Positions 48,370-60,499 of a stretch of 64,000 nucleotides of DNA are shown here, piece after piece. Each line of letters starts with the position of its first letter. The stretch's first letter is position 1. Source of the stretch: Phocoena phocoena (taxonomy: Eukaryota; Chordata; Mammalia; Artiodactyla; Phocoenidae); contig NC_089222.1 of NCBI RefSeq assembly GCF_963924675.1, positions 112,607,316-112,671,315 of the forward strand. Reading direction: 5' to 3'. Under the pieces are notes generated by a model. It did no database searches. It saw nothing but the letters and a program-made list of their open reading frames with translations, and had not been told where the DNA came from. The position numbers were made by a program, and so were the translations under genes.

Positions 48370-48995
48370 TGTGCATTCCTCTAAGTGCTGGAATTAATGA
48401 CAGACATCATGGAGCTTATATTCTTATATGGGGATGATATAAAATAAACATAAATGTAAATAAAAACAGGCAATTACAGATGGTGTTAAACCATATGAAT
48501 GAAATACAAAGTGTGAATTCACAGTAACTAGAAGAAGTCAATTTAAGCAGGGGTGTCAGAAAGCCCTTCAGAAGGTACCATCTAAACCCAAATCTGAGAG
48601 ATGATAGTGGATCAGCTATACTAAGAACCTTGGAGGGAACTTTCCGGCGTGGACATGTTCAGAGGCCCAGTAGAAAGAATGGGCTTGGCATGTCTGGGAA
48701 ACAGGAAGGAAGACATAGTGGCTGGAAAACAAGCAGCAAGGACACAAATGGTGAAAATGAACAAAAATAGTCAAATCTTCAAGATAATTATAGGCCATTA
48801 AGAACAGTTTTGATTTGTTGTTGTTTTTTCCTGAACACAATGGTAGCCATAACAGTATATGGGAAGGGGTGTGGGCAAGCTTGATTTTATTTTTAAAAAT
48901 TCACTCTGGGTGCTTTGTGAAAAACTGCATTGTAGGTTTGTTTCAGTGTATGGTGGGCAGGAGAATGTGGAAATAGAAGCAGGGAGACTATTTGT
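48370..48995 (-). mobile_element. L2 3' UTR, long fragment
   Basis: CATCATGGAGCTTATATTC, GGGTGTCAGAAAGCCCTTC, CAGTAGAAAGAATGGGC, TTCACTCTGGGTGC and GGGCAGGAGAATGTGG are in the right order for a minus-strand L2 3' UTR of about 600 bases. Confidence 0.75.
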
Positions 48996-49735
48996 GAAGT
49001 TTTTGCATTACTTGTAAACATACAATACCACATTTTAAAAAATTTATGTTGAAACTGTTATTCCATTCTCTTTTATTTTTTCCATTTTCAAACCAAATAA
49101 CCTACTTGGAAATTCCTTGAAATCCTTTGTAATTTTGTCTCTATGCTAGATCATGTCTTCATATTTATTTACTTATTCTATTTGTTGTTGAGTTCTATGT
49201 ATCTGGTTCCACTAAATGTATTTTGAGCAGGTATGTTTGTTTTCTCATTTAATTACCATGACTCAGTAGAGGGTGGCTTATCACCACTTCAATAGACGAT
49301 TCAGAAAGTTTAAGTAACTTGATCTAAACCACAATGCAGAGCTGTAAATACAAAGATGAGTGGAAAAGATATTCAGTTGATATTTGCAAACTGTTTTTTC
49401 TCTCTTCTTTGCTATCCAAGTTAACACATCAGATATAAGGAATAAAAAAAAAAAATTAGATTTGTCTTACAGTTGTTATTTCACAGCATATACTCAGAAC
49501 CCTGATCAATGTTTGTACACAGATGGAAAAAAACATAAAATATTAGAACTGTCATCTTATTTAGGTGGTGTGAAACTTTAAACCCTTTTTTCTTTCACAG
49601 ACCAAATGACACTATTATATTTGGAAAAATGTTAATCAGCAAGGAAAGTTTTTGTTTTAATGAGATTCAAGATTTTGTATTCACATGAAGAAATGTCTAG
49701 AAATTCTCCTCAAAATTATTTTTCTTTTTTTACTA
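48996..49735. other. Unassigned DNA, weak MIR trace
   Basis: 49230-49370 loosely resembles a minus-strand MIR (TTTGAGCAGGTATGTTTG, AGAAAGTTTAAGTAACTTG). The frame at 49384-49581 has no known motif. Confidence 0.4.
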
Positions 49736-49739
49736 TTAA

Positions 49740-52255
49740 CCTTGTCAATTGATATTTTAATATTTATTTTGTTAATTGTTTTCGGGCTGTTTTTGTAGTT
49801 CTTTTTTCCTTCTTCTTTCTGTCTTTCCTTGTTTTTTGATAGTTTTCTTTACAGTTATGTTTAGATTCACTTCTCATTTTCTTTTGTGTATGTAAAGCAA
49901 ATGATTCTGTGTGGTTACCATGAGGTTCACTTATAGCATCCTATGTAAATAGTAGCTTGCTTTAATTGATAGCAACTTAGATTTGAACATATTCCAAAGT
50001 TCTATCTTTTTATCCTCCATGTTTTATACTTTTAATGACACATTTTACATTGTTTTATTTTATGTACCCCTTAACTAACTATTGTAATTTTATTCCTTTT
50101 GTATATTAACCTTTGTGTTTGCTTTATAAGTGATTGATCCACTACCTTTATTGTATATTGACCTTTTCCAGTGAGATTTTTACTTTCATATATTTTTTCA
50201 TTATTAATTTTAGTGACACTCCTTTTCAGCTTAAAGATGTCCCTTAACATTTCTTTAGTGTTAATGGACTCTTTTAGCTTTTGCTTATCTGGGAAACTGT
50301 TGATCTCTCCTTCAATTCTGAATGATAATCTCGCTGGTTAGAGAATTCTTGATTGAAAGGTTTTTTTTGTTTGTTTGTTTCTTTCAGTGCTTTGAATATG
50401 TCATACCACTCCCTTCTGATCTGTAAAGTTTCTGCTGAAAAAATCTGCTGATAACTGTATGGGGTTTCCCTTGTAGATAACTAGTTGTTTTTCTCTTGCT
50501 GCTTTTAGGATTCTCTCTTTATGCTTAACTTTTACCATTTTAATTATAATGTGTCCTGATGCGTATCTCTTTGGATTCCTCTTGTTTGGAAATTTCTGGG
50601 CTTCCTGGACCCCGACATCTCTTTCCTTCCCCAGATTAGGGAATCTTTCAGCCACTGTTTCCTAAAATAATTTTTTTTAGCGCTTTCACTCTCTCTTCTC
50701 TTTCTGGAACCCATGTAATGTGAATGTTATTCCATTTGATGTTGTCCCAAAAGTCCCTTAAGTTATTTTCACTTTTTAAAATTCTTTTTTTCATTTTCCT
50801 GGTCAGTCTGGGTGAGTTCCATTGTTTTGTCATCCAACTTGCTGATTTGTTCTTCTTCCTCACCCAATCTGCTATTGAATCCCTCTGACATATTTTTCAG
50901 TTTACTTATGACTTTGCTTGGTATTTCCCAATATTTTCCGTCTTTTTGTTGAAGGGCTCATTGTGTTTATCCAATCTTCTGAGTACAGTCAGCATTTTTA
51001 TTACCATTACTTTAAATTTTTTGTTGGGTGGATTGTTGAAATCTCCATTTCATTTTTTTCCTTTTCTGTGGTTTTTGTATTGTTCATTTGATTGGAACAT
51101 ATTTTTCTGTCTCCCCATTTTGCCTAATTCCCTATGCTTGTTCTTGTGTATTAGGTAAATCGGCTACCTCTCCCAGTCTTAAAGGAGTGGCCTTATTTAG
51201 GAGAAGTGCTGTGGGGCTCAGAGGCACAATCCTGCCTGGCCACCAGTGCCAAGTATTCAAGGGGTGTCCCTTACATAGGCTGCATGTACCCTTTTGTTGT
51301 GGTGGGTCTCTGGCTGCTGCTGTGGTGTGCTGGTGGGTGGAGCTGGCCTGCAGACTGGCTATGGAGTCCAGTCATAGCTGCTATGCAGAGCTGGTGGGCA
51401 GCCTGTCCCCTGGACATGTGAGGCTGAGCCACAGCTGCTGCCAGATGCTGGTGGGCAGGGCTGGACCCTGTCCTGTCTTTGAGGTCTGCACTTGACTATT
51501 GTGCATGCTGGTGAGCAGGGCTATCACTGGTGGTCTGTGAGGTTTCAGATGGGCAGGATTCTCATCTGCGTGTACCCACCAGTGCTAACAGGTTAGAGGG
51601 AGAATTTCAGAATGGTTCCTGAAGTGCCTGCATTCATAAGGTGGCTTAACGTCACAAAAATGGCTCCCACCAGTGTCTCAGTAGATGGGGAGCATCCTAA
51701 CTGGTTTCTTCCTCTCTGGCATATGCTTCAAGATTAGTAAGTGGGTCCCCTTAGCCTATGGTCTAGGCACTTTTCAATCTGCCATTCTTGTGCTAGTTTT
51801 TAGGTCCAGTGAGTTTGTACATGAGCCTTTTAAAAGCAGGTTTTTCACTTCCTACAGTTCTATAGTTTTCCTGGACATATTTCCCATTGGTTTTCTAAGG
51901 GAGGTCTATGGGAGCTCATTTCTCCTGTGCAGGAAATAGGGGCTGGAATGCCTGATGTGGATCGCAAATCCCTTCCTCCCCAAGGAAAAAAAATGTATTT
52001 TTGTAATCCCTCCTGATTGTGGATCACTGCTGCTGGGCTTTTTGATTTTTGTTTTTTCTTTTCTGGTGAAATTATATCTCTTTCTCTCCTATCTCAAAAT
52101 GCCGTCCTTTTACCCTTTGTTGTGGAGGCTCTGTTCATTCAGTTTTCAGGTCCCTTTCCAAGGGCATTATTCCACATGTAGTTGTAGATTTGTTGTGTTG
52201 TATCCATGGGAGAAGGTGAGTTTGGTATCTTCCTACGCTGCCATCTTCTCCAGTG
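49740..52255 (-). mobile_element. Old L1 with ORF1 and 5' UTR
   Basis: From right to left: a GC-rich 5' UTR (about 51000-52255, ending at the complement of GCTGCCATCTTCTCCAG), ORF1 (about 50230-50900), then the inter-ORF region with the familiar GTGGTTACCATGAGGTTCAC block (49905-49930). ORF2 is missing or has been displaced. Older than the L1 at 2.7-10 kb judging by its erosion. Confidence 0.75.
50230..50900 (-). pseudogene. L1 ORF1 remnant
   Basis: Two pieces in different frames remain: 50648-50863 with NNLRDFWDNIK and ITWVPEREE, and 50401-50655 with AERFPNLGKE, VQEAQ, the PNKRNPKR block, KVKHKERILKAAREKQ and the final IQLSADF. These are the conserved central RNA-recognition and C-terminal regions of the L1 ORF1 RNA chaperone. 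A frameshift at about 50650 and stop codons break it. Confidence 0.85.
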
Positions 52256-52269
52256 CTTTTTTTACCTCT

Positions 52270-53217
52270 GCATTTTGTAGTTTTCATCATACAGATCTTA
52301 CACAGATTTTGTTAGACTTAATTACTTTATTTCTTTGGAGCTATTATAAATGAATTTTTTAAATTTTGATATTCAATTGTTTCTTCCTAGTTTATAGAAA
52401 TATAATTGATTTGTTTGTTTTATTGACTTTGTATCTTACAACTTTTCTAAACTCATATGTGAGTTTAGAACTCATATATGAGTAGTGAGTTTTTGTAGGT
52501 TTTTTAGGATTTTCTATGTAGACAATCATATCATATGCAAATAGTGGCAGTTTTTATCCTTCATTTTATTTTAGATTTTTTGTCTTATTGAACTGTGTAG
52601 ATCTTCCAATGTGATGCTGAATCAGAATGTTGAGAGAAGATGTATGTACTTTGTTCCTAATGGTGGGGGGTGGTGGTTGCATTCAGTCTTCCACTGTTCA
52701 ATATAATGTTACCTGTAGTTGTTTTGTTATTTTGCTTTGTTTTGTAGATACCCTTTATTAGGTAGAGAATGTCCCCTCTACCCTCAGTATGCAGAGAGTT
52801 ATTGTTATTGACATAAGGTGAATTTTACTAAATATATATATTTTTTATTTCTTCATCAGTTAATATGATACTGTGATTTTTCTTCTTTAAGAAGTGGAGG
52901 ATTGTATTGACTTACTTTCATATAAGAAACCAACCTTCCATTCCCAGTATAGACCCTACTTGGCCATGATGTATTTAACCTTTGATTTGCTAAAATTTTA
53001 CTGATGGTTTTTACATCTATATTTATGAGGCATACTTGTCTTCAGTTTTCTTTTTCTTTTCTTTTTTTGTTTTGGTTTTGATGTCAGTGTAAGGCCAGCT
53101 GCAGAAAGTGAGTTGGAAAGTGTTTGCTCCTTTTTGTTTTCCAAAAGAAATGGTGTAAAATCAGTGTTGACTTTAACTATTTCATATAATTCATCACGGA
53201 ATATTTCCAGGCCTTAA
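52270..53217 (-). mobile_element. Old L1 ORF2 fragment (reverse transcriptase)
   Basis: Minus-strand ORF2 around the catalytic site. The FADD motif is at 52530-52541 and reads FAYD here, so a catalytic Asp has been lost. Downstream blocks (CTGTGTAGATCTTCC... and AACCAACCTTCCATTCC) follow the L1 order. It could be the ORF2 of the element to its left or right. Confidence 0.75.
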
Positions 53218-54480
53218 TTTTTTTTAATTTTTTAATTATTTTTTTTAGAGCAGTTTTAGGTTCACAACCAAATTGAAGGGAAAATACAAAGATTTCCCAT
53301 TTACCCCCTGTCCCCACACATACATAGCAACTCTCCCATTTTCAACATCTCCCACCAGAGGGGTACATTTGTTACAATTAATAATTCTACCTTGACAGGT
53401 CATAATCACTCAGAGTCCATAGTTTATGTTAGGATTAACTCTTGGTTTTGTGCATGCTATGGAGTTGGACAAATGTATAATGATATATGTCCATCATTAT
53501 GGTATCATACAGAGTGTTTTCAGTGCCCTGAATGTCCTCTGGGATCTGTCTACTTATCTCCTACTCCCAACCCCTGGCAACTGCTGATTTTTTTACAAAC
53601 TCCATATTTTTACCTTTTCCAGGATGTCATATAATTGGAATCATACAGTGTATAGCCTTTTCAGATTGGTTTATTTTACTTAGTAATATGTATTTAAGTT
53701 TCCTCCATGTCTTTTTGTGGCTTGATAACTTATTTCTCTTCAGTTCTGAATATTATTCTATTGTCTGGATGAACCAGTTTACAAGGACCTTTTGGTTGCT
53801 TCCAAGTTTTGAAAATTCTGAATAAAGCTGCTCTAAACATCCATATGCAGGTTTTCTTATGAATATAAGTTTTCAACTCCAAGGAATGCAATATCAAGGA
53901 AAGCAATTGCTGGATTGTATGGTAAAAGTATATATTGTTTTCTAGGAAACTGTCAACCTATCTACCAAACAACCTACCAAATGGCTGTACCATTTTGCAT
54001 TCCCACTGGCAAAGCATGAGAATTTCTGTTGTCCACTATCTTGTCAGCATTTGGTGTTGTCAGTATTCCAGATTCTGGCCATGCTAATAAGTGTGTAATA
54101 GTATCTCATTGTTGTTTTAATTTGCATTTCCCTGATGACATATGATGTGGAACATCTTTTCATATGCTTATTTGCCATCTGTATATCTTCTTTGGTGAGA
54201 TATTATTAAGGTTTTTGGCCCACTTTTTAATCAAGTTGTTTATTTTCTTATGGTTGAGTTTTAAGACTTATTTGGATATTTAAGATAACTGTTCTATATC
54301 AAACATGTCTTTTGCAAATATTTTTTTAAGCCTGCGGCTGGTTTTCTTATTCTCTTGATATTGTCTTTCACAGAGGAGAAGTTTTTAATTTTAATTTAAT
54401 CTTGCTTTCCATTATTTCTTTCATGGATTGTGCTTTTGGAGTTGTAGACTTAATATTTGAAAAAATATTTTTAACTACAA
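53218..54480 (-). mobile_element. Old L1 3' end and ORF2 C-terminal part
   Basis: 3' UTR landmarks AGAGCAGTTTTAGGTTCACA and GATTTCCCATTTACCCCC at 53245-53310, then ORF2 C-terminal landmarks (AATCATACAGTG, TATTGTCTGGATGAACCAG, CTCATTGTTGTTTTAATTTG) up to about 54480, all minus strand. Confidence 0.75.
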
Positions 54481-54726
54481 AATAAATTTATTTAAAAGTT
54501 ATAGAACTCTTTCAGTTATCGCTTTTTTTCTCAGCTTAATTGAGATACATTATAATCTTGTGTAAAATTAAGGTGTACAGTGTAATGATTTGAAAATATC
54601 ACTATCAACATTTCAGACATTAAAAAGAATAGTAAATGAAAACATGAAATAAATTTTTAAAATTAGTAGAAATAGTGAAACTTCTCAAAAAGCAAATCTA
54701 CTAAAACTTATATAAAGTTAGGTTTT

Positions 54727-54936
54727 TTGTTTGTTTGTTTGTTTTGTGGTACGCGGGCCTCTCACTGTTGTGGCCTCTCCCGTTGCGGAGCACAGGCTTC
54801 GGATGCGCAGGCTCAGCGGCCACGGCTTATGGGCCCAGCCGCTCTGCGGCATGTGAGATCTTCCCGGACCAGGCACAAACCCGTGTCCCCCGCATCGGCA
54901 GGCAGACTCTAAACCACTGCGCCACCAGGGAAGCCC
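54727..54936 (-). mobile_element. CHR-1-like SINE
   Basis: Tail of TTTG units at 54727-54745, standard CHR body, head ending CCACCAGGGAAGCCC. Target-site duplication TAAAGTTAGGTTTT at 54713-54726 and 54937-54950, identical. Confidence 0.96.
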
Positions 54937-55278
54937 TAAAGTTAGGTTTTAATGTCTGAAATATTGGTAGCAATATTTTCTCCTTCATTCCTGATATTGC
55001 TAGTTACTGTCTTCTCTCATTTTTCCTTTGTCCATCTTACTAGCAGTGTGTTAATATATTGATCTTAAAAAACATAATTATATCAAAGATATCATTATTC
55101 AATTACCTTCTTTTTCATTTGTGATTTACTTTGCTCTCAAGTCTTTTTGTCTGACATTTATGTAGCTACTTCAGCCTTTTTTTTTTTAATTGGTGTTTGC
55201 ATGGTATAGGACTTCCCATCCTTTTACTTTTTTCTTACCTATAGCATTATATTTGAAGTGAATTTCCTTAAATAGCAT

Positions 55279-55319
55279 GTATTTGGATCTTTTTTTTTTT
55301 TTTTTTTGTATTTGGATCT
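55279..55319. repeat. Direct repeat flanking a bare T run
   Basis: GTATTTGGATCT at 55279-55290 and again at 55308-55319, separated only by 17 T's, with T's also following the second copy. Confidence 0.95.
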
Positions 55320-56409
55320 TTTTTAAAATCCAGTCTGTCATTTTCTCACTTTAATATGTTTAAACCATTTATGATTATTATATTATTAATATCTTTTGAT
55401 TTATGTTTACCATTATATTTTTCACTTCCAGTTTCTTCTCTCTTTTTCAGTTTTCTTTTTCCCTTTCCTGTCATCTTTTCAGTATATGAACATTTTTAGC
55501 ATTTCACTGTAATTAATATATTATGTTTTTATTATCTTTTTGTTCATATTTTTATATATTGTTGCTTGGTTTTTGTAGTTTATCAATAGATCACAGCCTA
55601 CATACTTAATTTACCTCTGTCTACTTAGAATCAACATTTTAATGCTTGAAGTGGAGTGTGGAAACATTACCATCATATAGATCTCTTTACACCACTTAAT
55701 GTTGCAGTTGCTTTATGTATTACATCCTTGTATATTGACAAACCCATCAAATATTTTTAAATTTATTTTTAATCAACAAACATACTTCAAAGCCATCAAG
55801 AGAAAGGAACACCTTATCAGATTTAGCCAGATATATACCATTTCATTTGCCCTTTCTTCATATTTAGTGTGCCAAGTTTCCTTCTGGTTTTGTTTTCCTT
55901 TTTGAAGAATTTATTTCAGCAATTCCTTTGGCGCACATCTGCTGCCATAGAATTTTCTTACTTTTTATCTTATTCTTTTATTCAGCCTCATTCCTGAAAG
56001 GTATTTTTACTAAATATAACATTCTGGATAAGTTTATTTTCATTTGAATATATAAGAATGTTACTTTTGGCCTTCATGGGTTCTGATAAAAAATGCAGTC
56101 ATTCAAATAATCATTCCCCCATAAGTAGTATATTGTGGTTTTATAACTGCTTTCAATAATTTTTCTTTGTCTTTTATCTTTGTCTTTTTGATTATGATGC
56201 TCTGGGTATATATTTCTTTGAGGTATCCTGTTTGGAATTTTCTGAATTTCTTGAATCTAAGTTTATTTGGCTTGGTTTATTTGCCAAATATGATAAGCTT
56301 TCAGCATGTATTTTATTTTATTTTATTTTGGTTTTTATAATTTTGAACAAATTTTATTTACAGTTATTGACAAGATGATCAATTTTTAGTTATTTATCAG
56401 ACTCTTATT

Positions 56410-56590
56410 CCATTGTAAGACATTTTTATTTTTAAATTTTTATATTGGCGTATAGTTGATTAACAATGATATGTTAATTTCAGGTATACAGCAAACTGAT
56501 TAAGTTATTACATATACATGTATCTACTCTTTTTCAAGTATACTCAATCACATACTCATTTTCATATAACTGAAAGTTGGTAAAATAATA
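56410..56590 (-). mobile_element. L1 3' end fragment, cetartiodactyl type
   Basis: ATTGGCGTATAGTTGATTAAC, AATTTCAGGTATACAGC and TACATATACATGTATC match the 3' UTR found in cetartiodactyl L1s on the minus strand. Confidence 0.6.
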
Positions 56591-57980
56591 GCGATAACTA
56601 AATTTAATCATTATTTTGGATTACTGTTCATTTAACAGACAATTAATTTTAGTGAGTCACAAAATAAAGGCATTAATAATTAATAATTATTTTTTATTCC
56701 ATAGTATATACATATACAGATGTCTTTATTTTATGAAAAATACTAATTATGTTATAAACATGTCTTTCACATAAGTTCTATTGAAAAGAATGTCAAATGA
56801 AACAAATGTTCTTAAGTCATTATAGTTCTTTGATTTTTAAAATAAAATTTATTTTAGCAAAACCTCTACAAAGGCAGTAGCAATGGGCAATATTTTTTAA
56901 AAATTTAAACAATACTGAGGTTCAGAGATAAATCATGATCATGTATATATTAGACCAAACAATGTAATGAATTGGTAATATATAGATAAGTATAATTATT
57001 GCAGAAAATATTGCAAAATTTTTTTTTACTTTTATAAATTACACTAAATTTATCATTATGTGTAATTGTATGCTTTCTCAGTGATTAAAGGAAATACAAT
57101 AACATTTGCACAATTTGAATGTGTTTTGTAACATTTCATAATATTATATTTTTGGACTCATAATAGCTATCTCTCTGTTTTAATGATAATTGATAACTCA
57201 CAACTCTAATTTAAGTTTCAAGATATTCAAAGCTACTGTGATTAAAAGAAGTCATCTATGACTTTATTGTTGAGACTATAGTTCCCTTTTCTCAGGTTGT
57301 GTCTACTTCATGATCTTGTCAACATTAAAAAAAGCAAACAAGGAATTACAAACGTTTTATTTTTAACAAGGAAAATCTACATGTTCTCTGTACATTTAAT
57401 ATTTCATCTCGTAAAACACTGCTAAGAACAGAGATAAAGCAAGTCACATTAAATTTGCTATGAGCTTGACTCTCAATCTCTGACAGTCCTCATTTTACCA
57501 ACGAAGACAAATGTACGAGCAGAAATTGTAATGTAACATTGAGCATTCTACCACTGTCAAATGCAAACAAAATCATTTGCTTTGAATCGTTTTTTAAAAA
57601 ATATCATTTATTATACATTTTTATCTTACTTATTAATACCTAGCTGAAATAATGTTTTTTGATATTAGAGCTATACATCAGATGGAAAAAAATGCATTTT
57701 TATTTTAATTAGATTTTAAATGTTATTCTTCATTTTTCCCACAAAATACAATTTAATTAATCCTATGAATATTGTTAGTATCCAGCTATCATGTAAACAT
57801 ACCACATTTAACATATAAAATATTTATATCACCCCAGAATGTCCCTTTTGCCCCTTTCCAGCAAATCTACAGTATTCCCAGAGGTAGGTAACTATATATT
57901 CTGATGTCTATATATCTATATATATATCTATACCTGTCTATCTATCTATCTATATATCTATATATAATATATATGGGCAT
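56591..57980. other. Unassigned AT-rich DNA
   Basis: About 1.4 kb without recognised gene or repeat, apart from the tract below. Confidence 0.5.
57903..57975. repeat. (TATC)n/(TA)n microsatellite
   Basis: Imperfect TATC and TATA units. Confidence 0.92.
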
Positions 57981-57984
57981 CAGA

Positions 57985-58258
57985 ATAAATGCACATTATG
58001 AATTTTAGAAAAAGTTTGTTAATTTTGACAAAGTATTTTGATTGGGATTACACTGAATGTATAGATGAATTTAACAGGTGACATTTTTATCTTTTTGTTT
58101 TCTGATCTATGAAAAGACATTTACACATTTACCAAGCCTTTCTTAATTAATCTAGAAAATGCTTTGTAACTTTCAATGTACAGTACTTGTAAATAGTTTG
58201 TTAAATTTAAGGCCACATATTTTAATGCTAATTTTAAATTATACTTTTGAAATTAATT
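57985..58258 (-). mobile_element. Old L1 ORF2, left half of an interrupted element
   Basis: GTATTTTGATTGGGATTACAC and TGAATGTATAGATG match the minus-strand ORF2 thumb region. The next ORF2 blocks continue at 60500, beyond the younger L1. Confidence 0.6.
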
Positions 58259-60499
58259 TTTTTAACATCTTTATTGGAGTATAATTGCTTTACAATGGTG
58301 TGTTAGTTTCTGCTTTATAACAAAGTGAATGAGTTATACATATACATATGTTCCCATATCTCTTCCCTCTCCATCTCCCTCCCTACCACCCTCCCTATCC
58401 CACCCCTCTAGGTGGTCACAAACCACCGAGTTGATCTCCCTGTGCTATGTGTCTGCTTCCCACTAGCTATCTATTTTACATTTGGTAGTGTATATATGTC
58501 CATGCCACTCTCTCACTTTGTCACAGCTTACCCTTCCCCCTCCCCATATCCTCAAGTCCATTCTCTACTAGGTCTGTGTCTTTATTCCCGTCTTACTCCT
58601 AGGTTCTTCATGACCTTTTTTTTTTCTTAGATTCCATATATATGTGTTAGCATATGGTATTTGTTTGTCTATTTCTGACTTACTTCACTCTCTATGACAG
58701 ACTCTAGGTCCATCTACCTCACTATAAATATCTCAACTTCATTTCTTTTTATAGCGGAGTAATATTCCATTGTATATAAGTACCACATCTTCTTTATCCA
58801 TTCATCCGATGATTGATACTTAGGTTGCTTCCATGTCCTGGCTATTGTAAATAGAGCTGCAATGAACATTTTGGTACATGACTCTTTTTGAATTATGGTT
58901 TTCTCAGGGTATATGCCCAGTAGTGGGATTGCTAGGTCGTATGATAGTTCTATTTTCAGTTTTTTAAGGAACCTCCATACTGTTCTCCACAGTGGCTGTA
59001 TCAATTTACATTCCCACGAACAGTGCAAGAGGGTTCCCTTTTCTCCACACCCTCTCCATCATTTATTGTTTCTAGATTTTTTGATGATGGCCATTCTGAT
59101 TGATGTGAGATGATAACTCATTGTAGTTTTGATTTGCATTTCTCTAATGATTAATGATGTTGAACACTCTTTCATGTGTTTGTTGACAGTCTATATATCT
59201 TCTTTGGAGAAATGTCTATTTAGATCTTCTGCCCATTTTTGGACTGGATTGTTTGTTTTTGTGTTATTGAGCTACATGAGCTGCTTGTAAATTTTGGAGA
59301 TTAATCCTTTGTCAGTTGCTTCATTTGCAAATATTTTCTCCCATTCTGAGGGCTCTCTTTTGGTCTTGTTTAAGATTTCCTTTGCTGTGCAAAACCTTTT
59401 AAGTTTCATTTGGTCCCATTTGTTTATTTTTGGTTTTATTTCCATTTCTCTAGGAGGTGGGTCAAAAAGGATCTTGCTGTGATTTATGTCATGGAGTGTT
59501 CTGCCTATGTTTTCCTCTAAGAGTTTGATAGTGTCTGGCCTTACATTTAGGTCTTTAATCCATTTCGAGTTTATTTTTGTGTATGGTGTTAGGGAGTGTT
59601 CTAAATTCATACTTTTACATGTACCTGTCCAGTTTTCCCAGCACCACTTATTGAAGAGGCTTTCTTTTCTCCACTGTATATTCTTGCCTCCTTTATCAAA
59701 GATAAGGTGATCATATGTCTGTGAGTTTATCTCTGGGCTTTCTATCCTGTTCCATTGATCTATATTTCTGTTTTTGTGCCAGTACCATACTCTCTTGATT
59801 ACTGTAGCTTTGTAGTATAGTCTGAAGTCAGGGACCCTGATTCCTCCAGCTCCATTTTTCTTTCTCAAGATTGCTTTGGCTATTCGGGGTCTTTTGTGTT
59901 TCCATACAAATTGTGAGATTTTTTGCTCTAGTTCTGTGAAAAATGCCAGTGGTAGTTTGATAGGGATTGCATTGAATCTTTAGATTGCTTTGAGTAGTAG
60001 AGTCATTTTCACAATGTTGATTCTTCCAATCCAAGAACATGATATATCTCTCCATCTATTTGTATCATCTTTAATTTCTTTCATCAGAGTCTTATAATTT
60101 TCTGCATACAGGGCTTTTGTCTCCTTAGGTGGGTTTATTCCTAGATATTTTATTCTTTTTGTTGCAATGGTAAATGGGAGTGTTTTCTTAATTTCACTTT
60201 CAGATTTTTCATCATTATTGTATAGGAATACCAGAGATTTTTGTGCATTAATTTTGTCTCCTGCTACTTTACCAAATTCATTGATTAGCTCTAGTAGTTT
60301 TCTGGTAGCATCTTTAGGATTCTCTATGTATAGTATCATGTCATCTGCAAACAGTGACAGCTTTACTTCTTCTTTTCCAATTTGGATTCCTTTTATTTCT
60401 TTTTCTTCTCTGATTGCTGTGGCTAAAACTTCCAAAACTATGTTGAATAATAGTGGTGAGAGTGGGCAACCTTGTCTTGTTCCTGGTCTTAGTGGAAAT
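58259..60499 (-). mobile_element. 5'-truncated L1
   Basis: About 2.24 kb of the same subfamily as the L1 at 2.7-10 kb, from the T run at about 58257-58264 through the 3' UTR and ORF2 C-terminal half to a truncation at about 60499. It is inserted within an older L1 (57985-58258 and 60500-60860). A clear target-site duplication is not readable in the A/T-rich flanks. Confidence 0.93.
58714..60499 (-). pseudogene. L1 ORF2 C-terminal half, inactivated
   Basis: Begins inside the reverse transcriptase palm: the FADD motif is at 60340-60351. Then come the thumb and C-terminal domains (59272-59868 is the longest intact stretch, 198 codons, with the KCWENW-like and [15 protein letters not shown] blocks) and MEYYSAIKRNE near the end. 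A TAG replaces the Trp of the WMDLES block at about 58712, and frameshifts occur near 59830-60000 and 59030-59270. Without the endonuclease and half of the polymerase it was dead on arrival. Confidence 0.9.

Larger units (their letters stand above)
54500..56300 (-). mobile_element. Old L1, eroded, split by a SINE
   Basis: A further L1 3' end begins at about 54520 (CAGCTTAATTGAGATACATTA, AAGGTGTACAGTG). After the CHR SINE come ORF2 N-terminal blocks (AAGTCTTTTTGTCTGACATT, TTCCCATCCTTTTAC) and ORF1-like blocks (CTGATAAAAAATGCAGTC, TTTGATTATGATGCTCTGGG) to about 56280. Internal ORF2 sequence is missing. Confidence 0.6.

Noticed and set aside
59272..59868. 198-codon open frame, the longest in the window, as a possible host gene
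   Set aside because: It is L1 ORF2 C-terminal sequence, with blocks that recur in the L1 at 2.7-10 kb.
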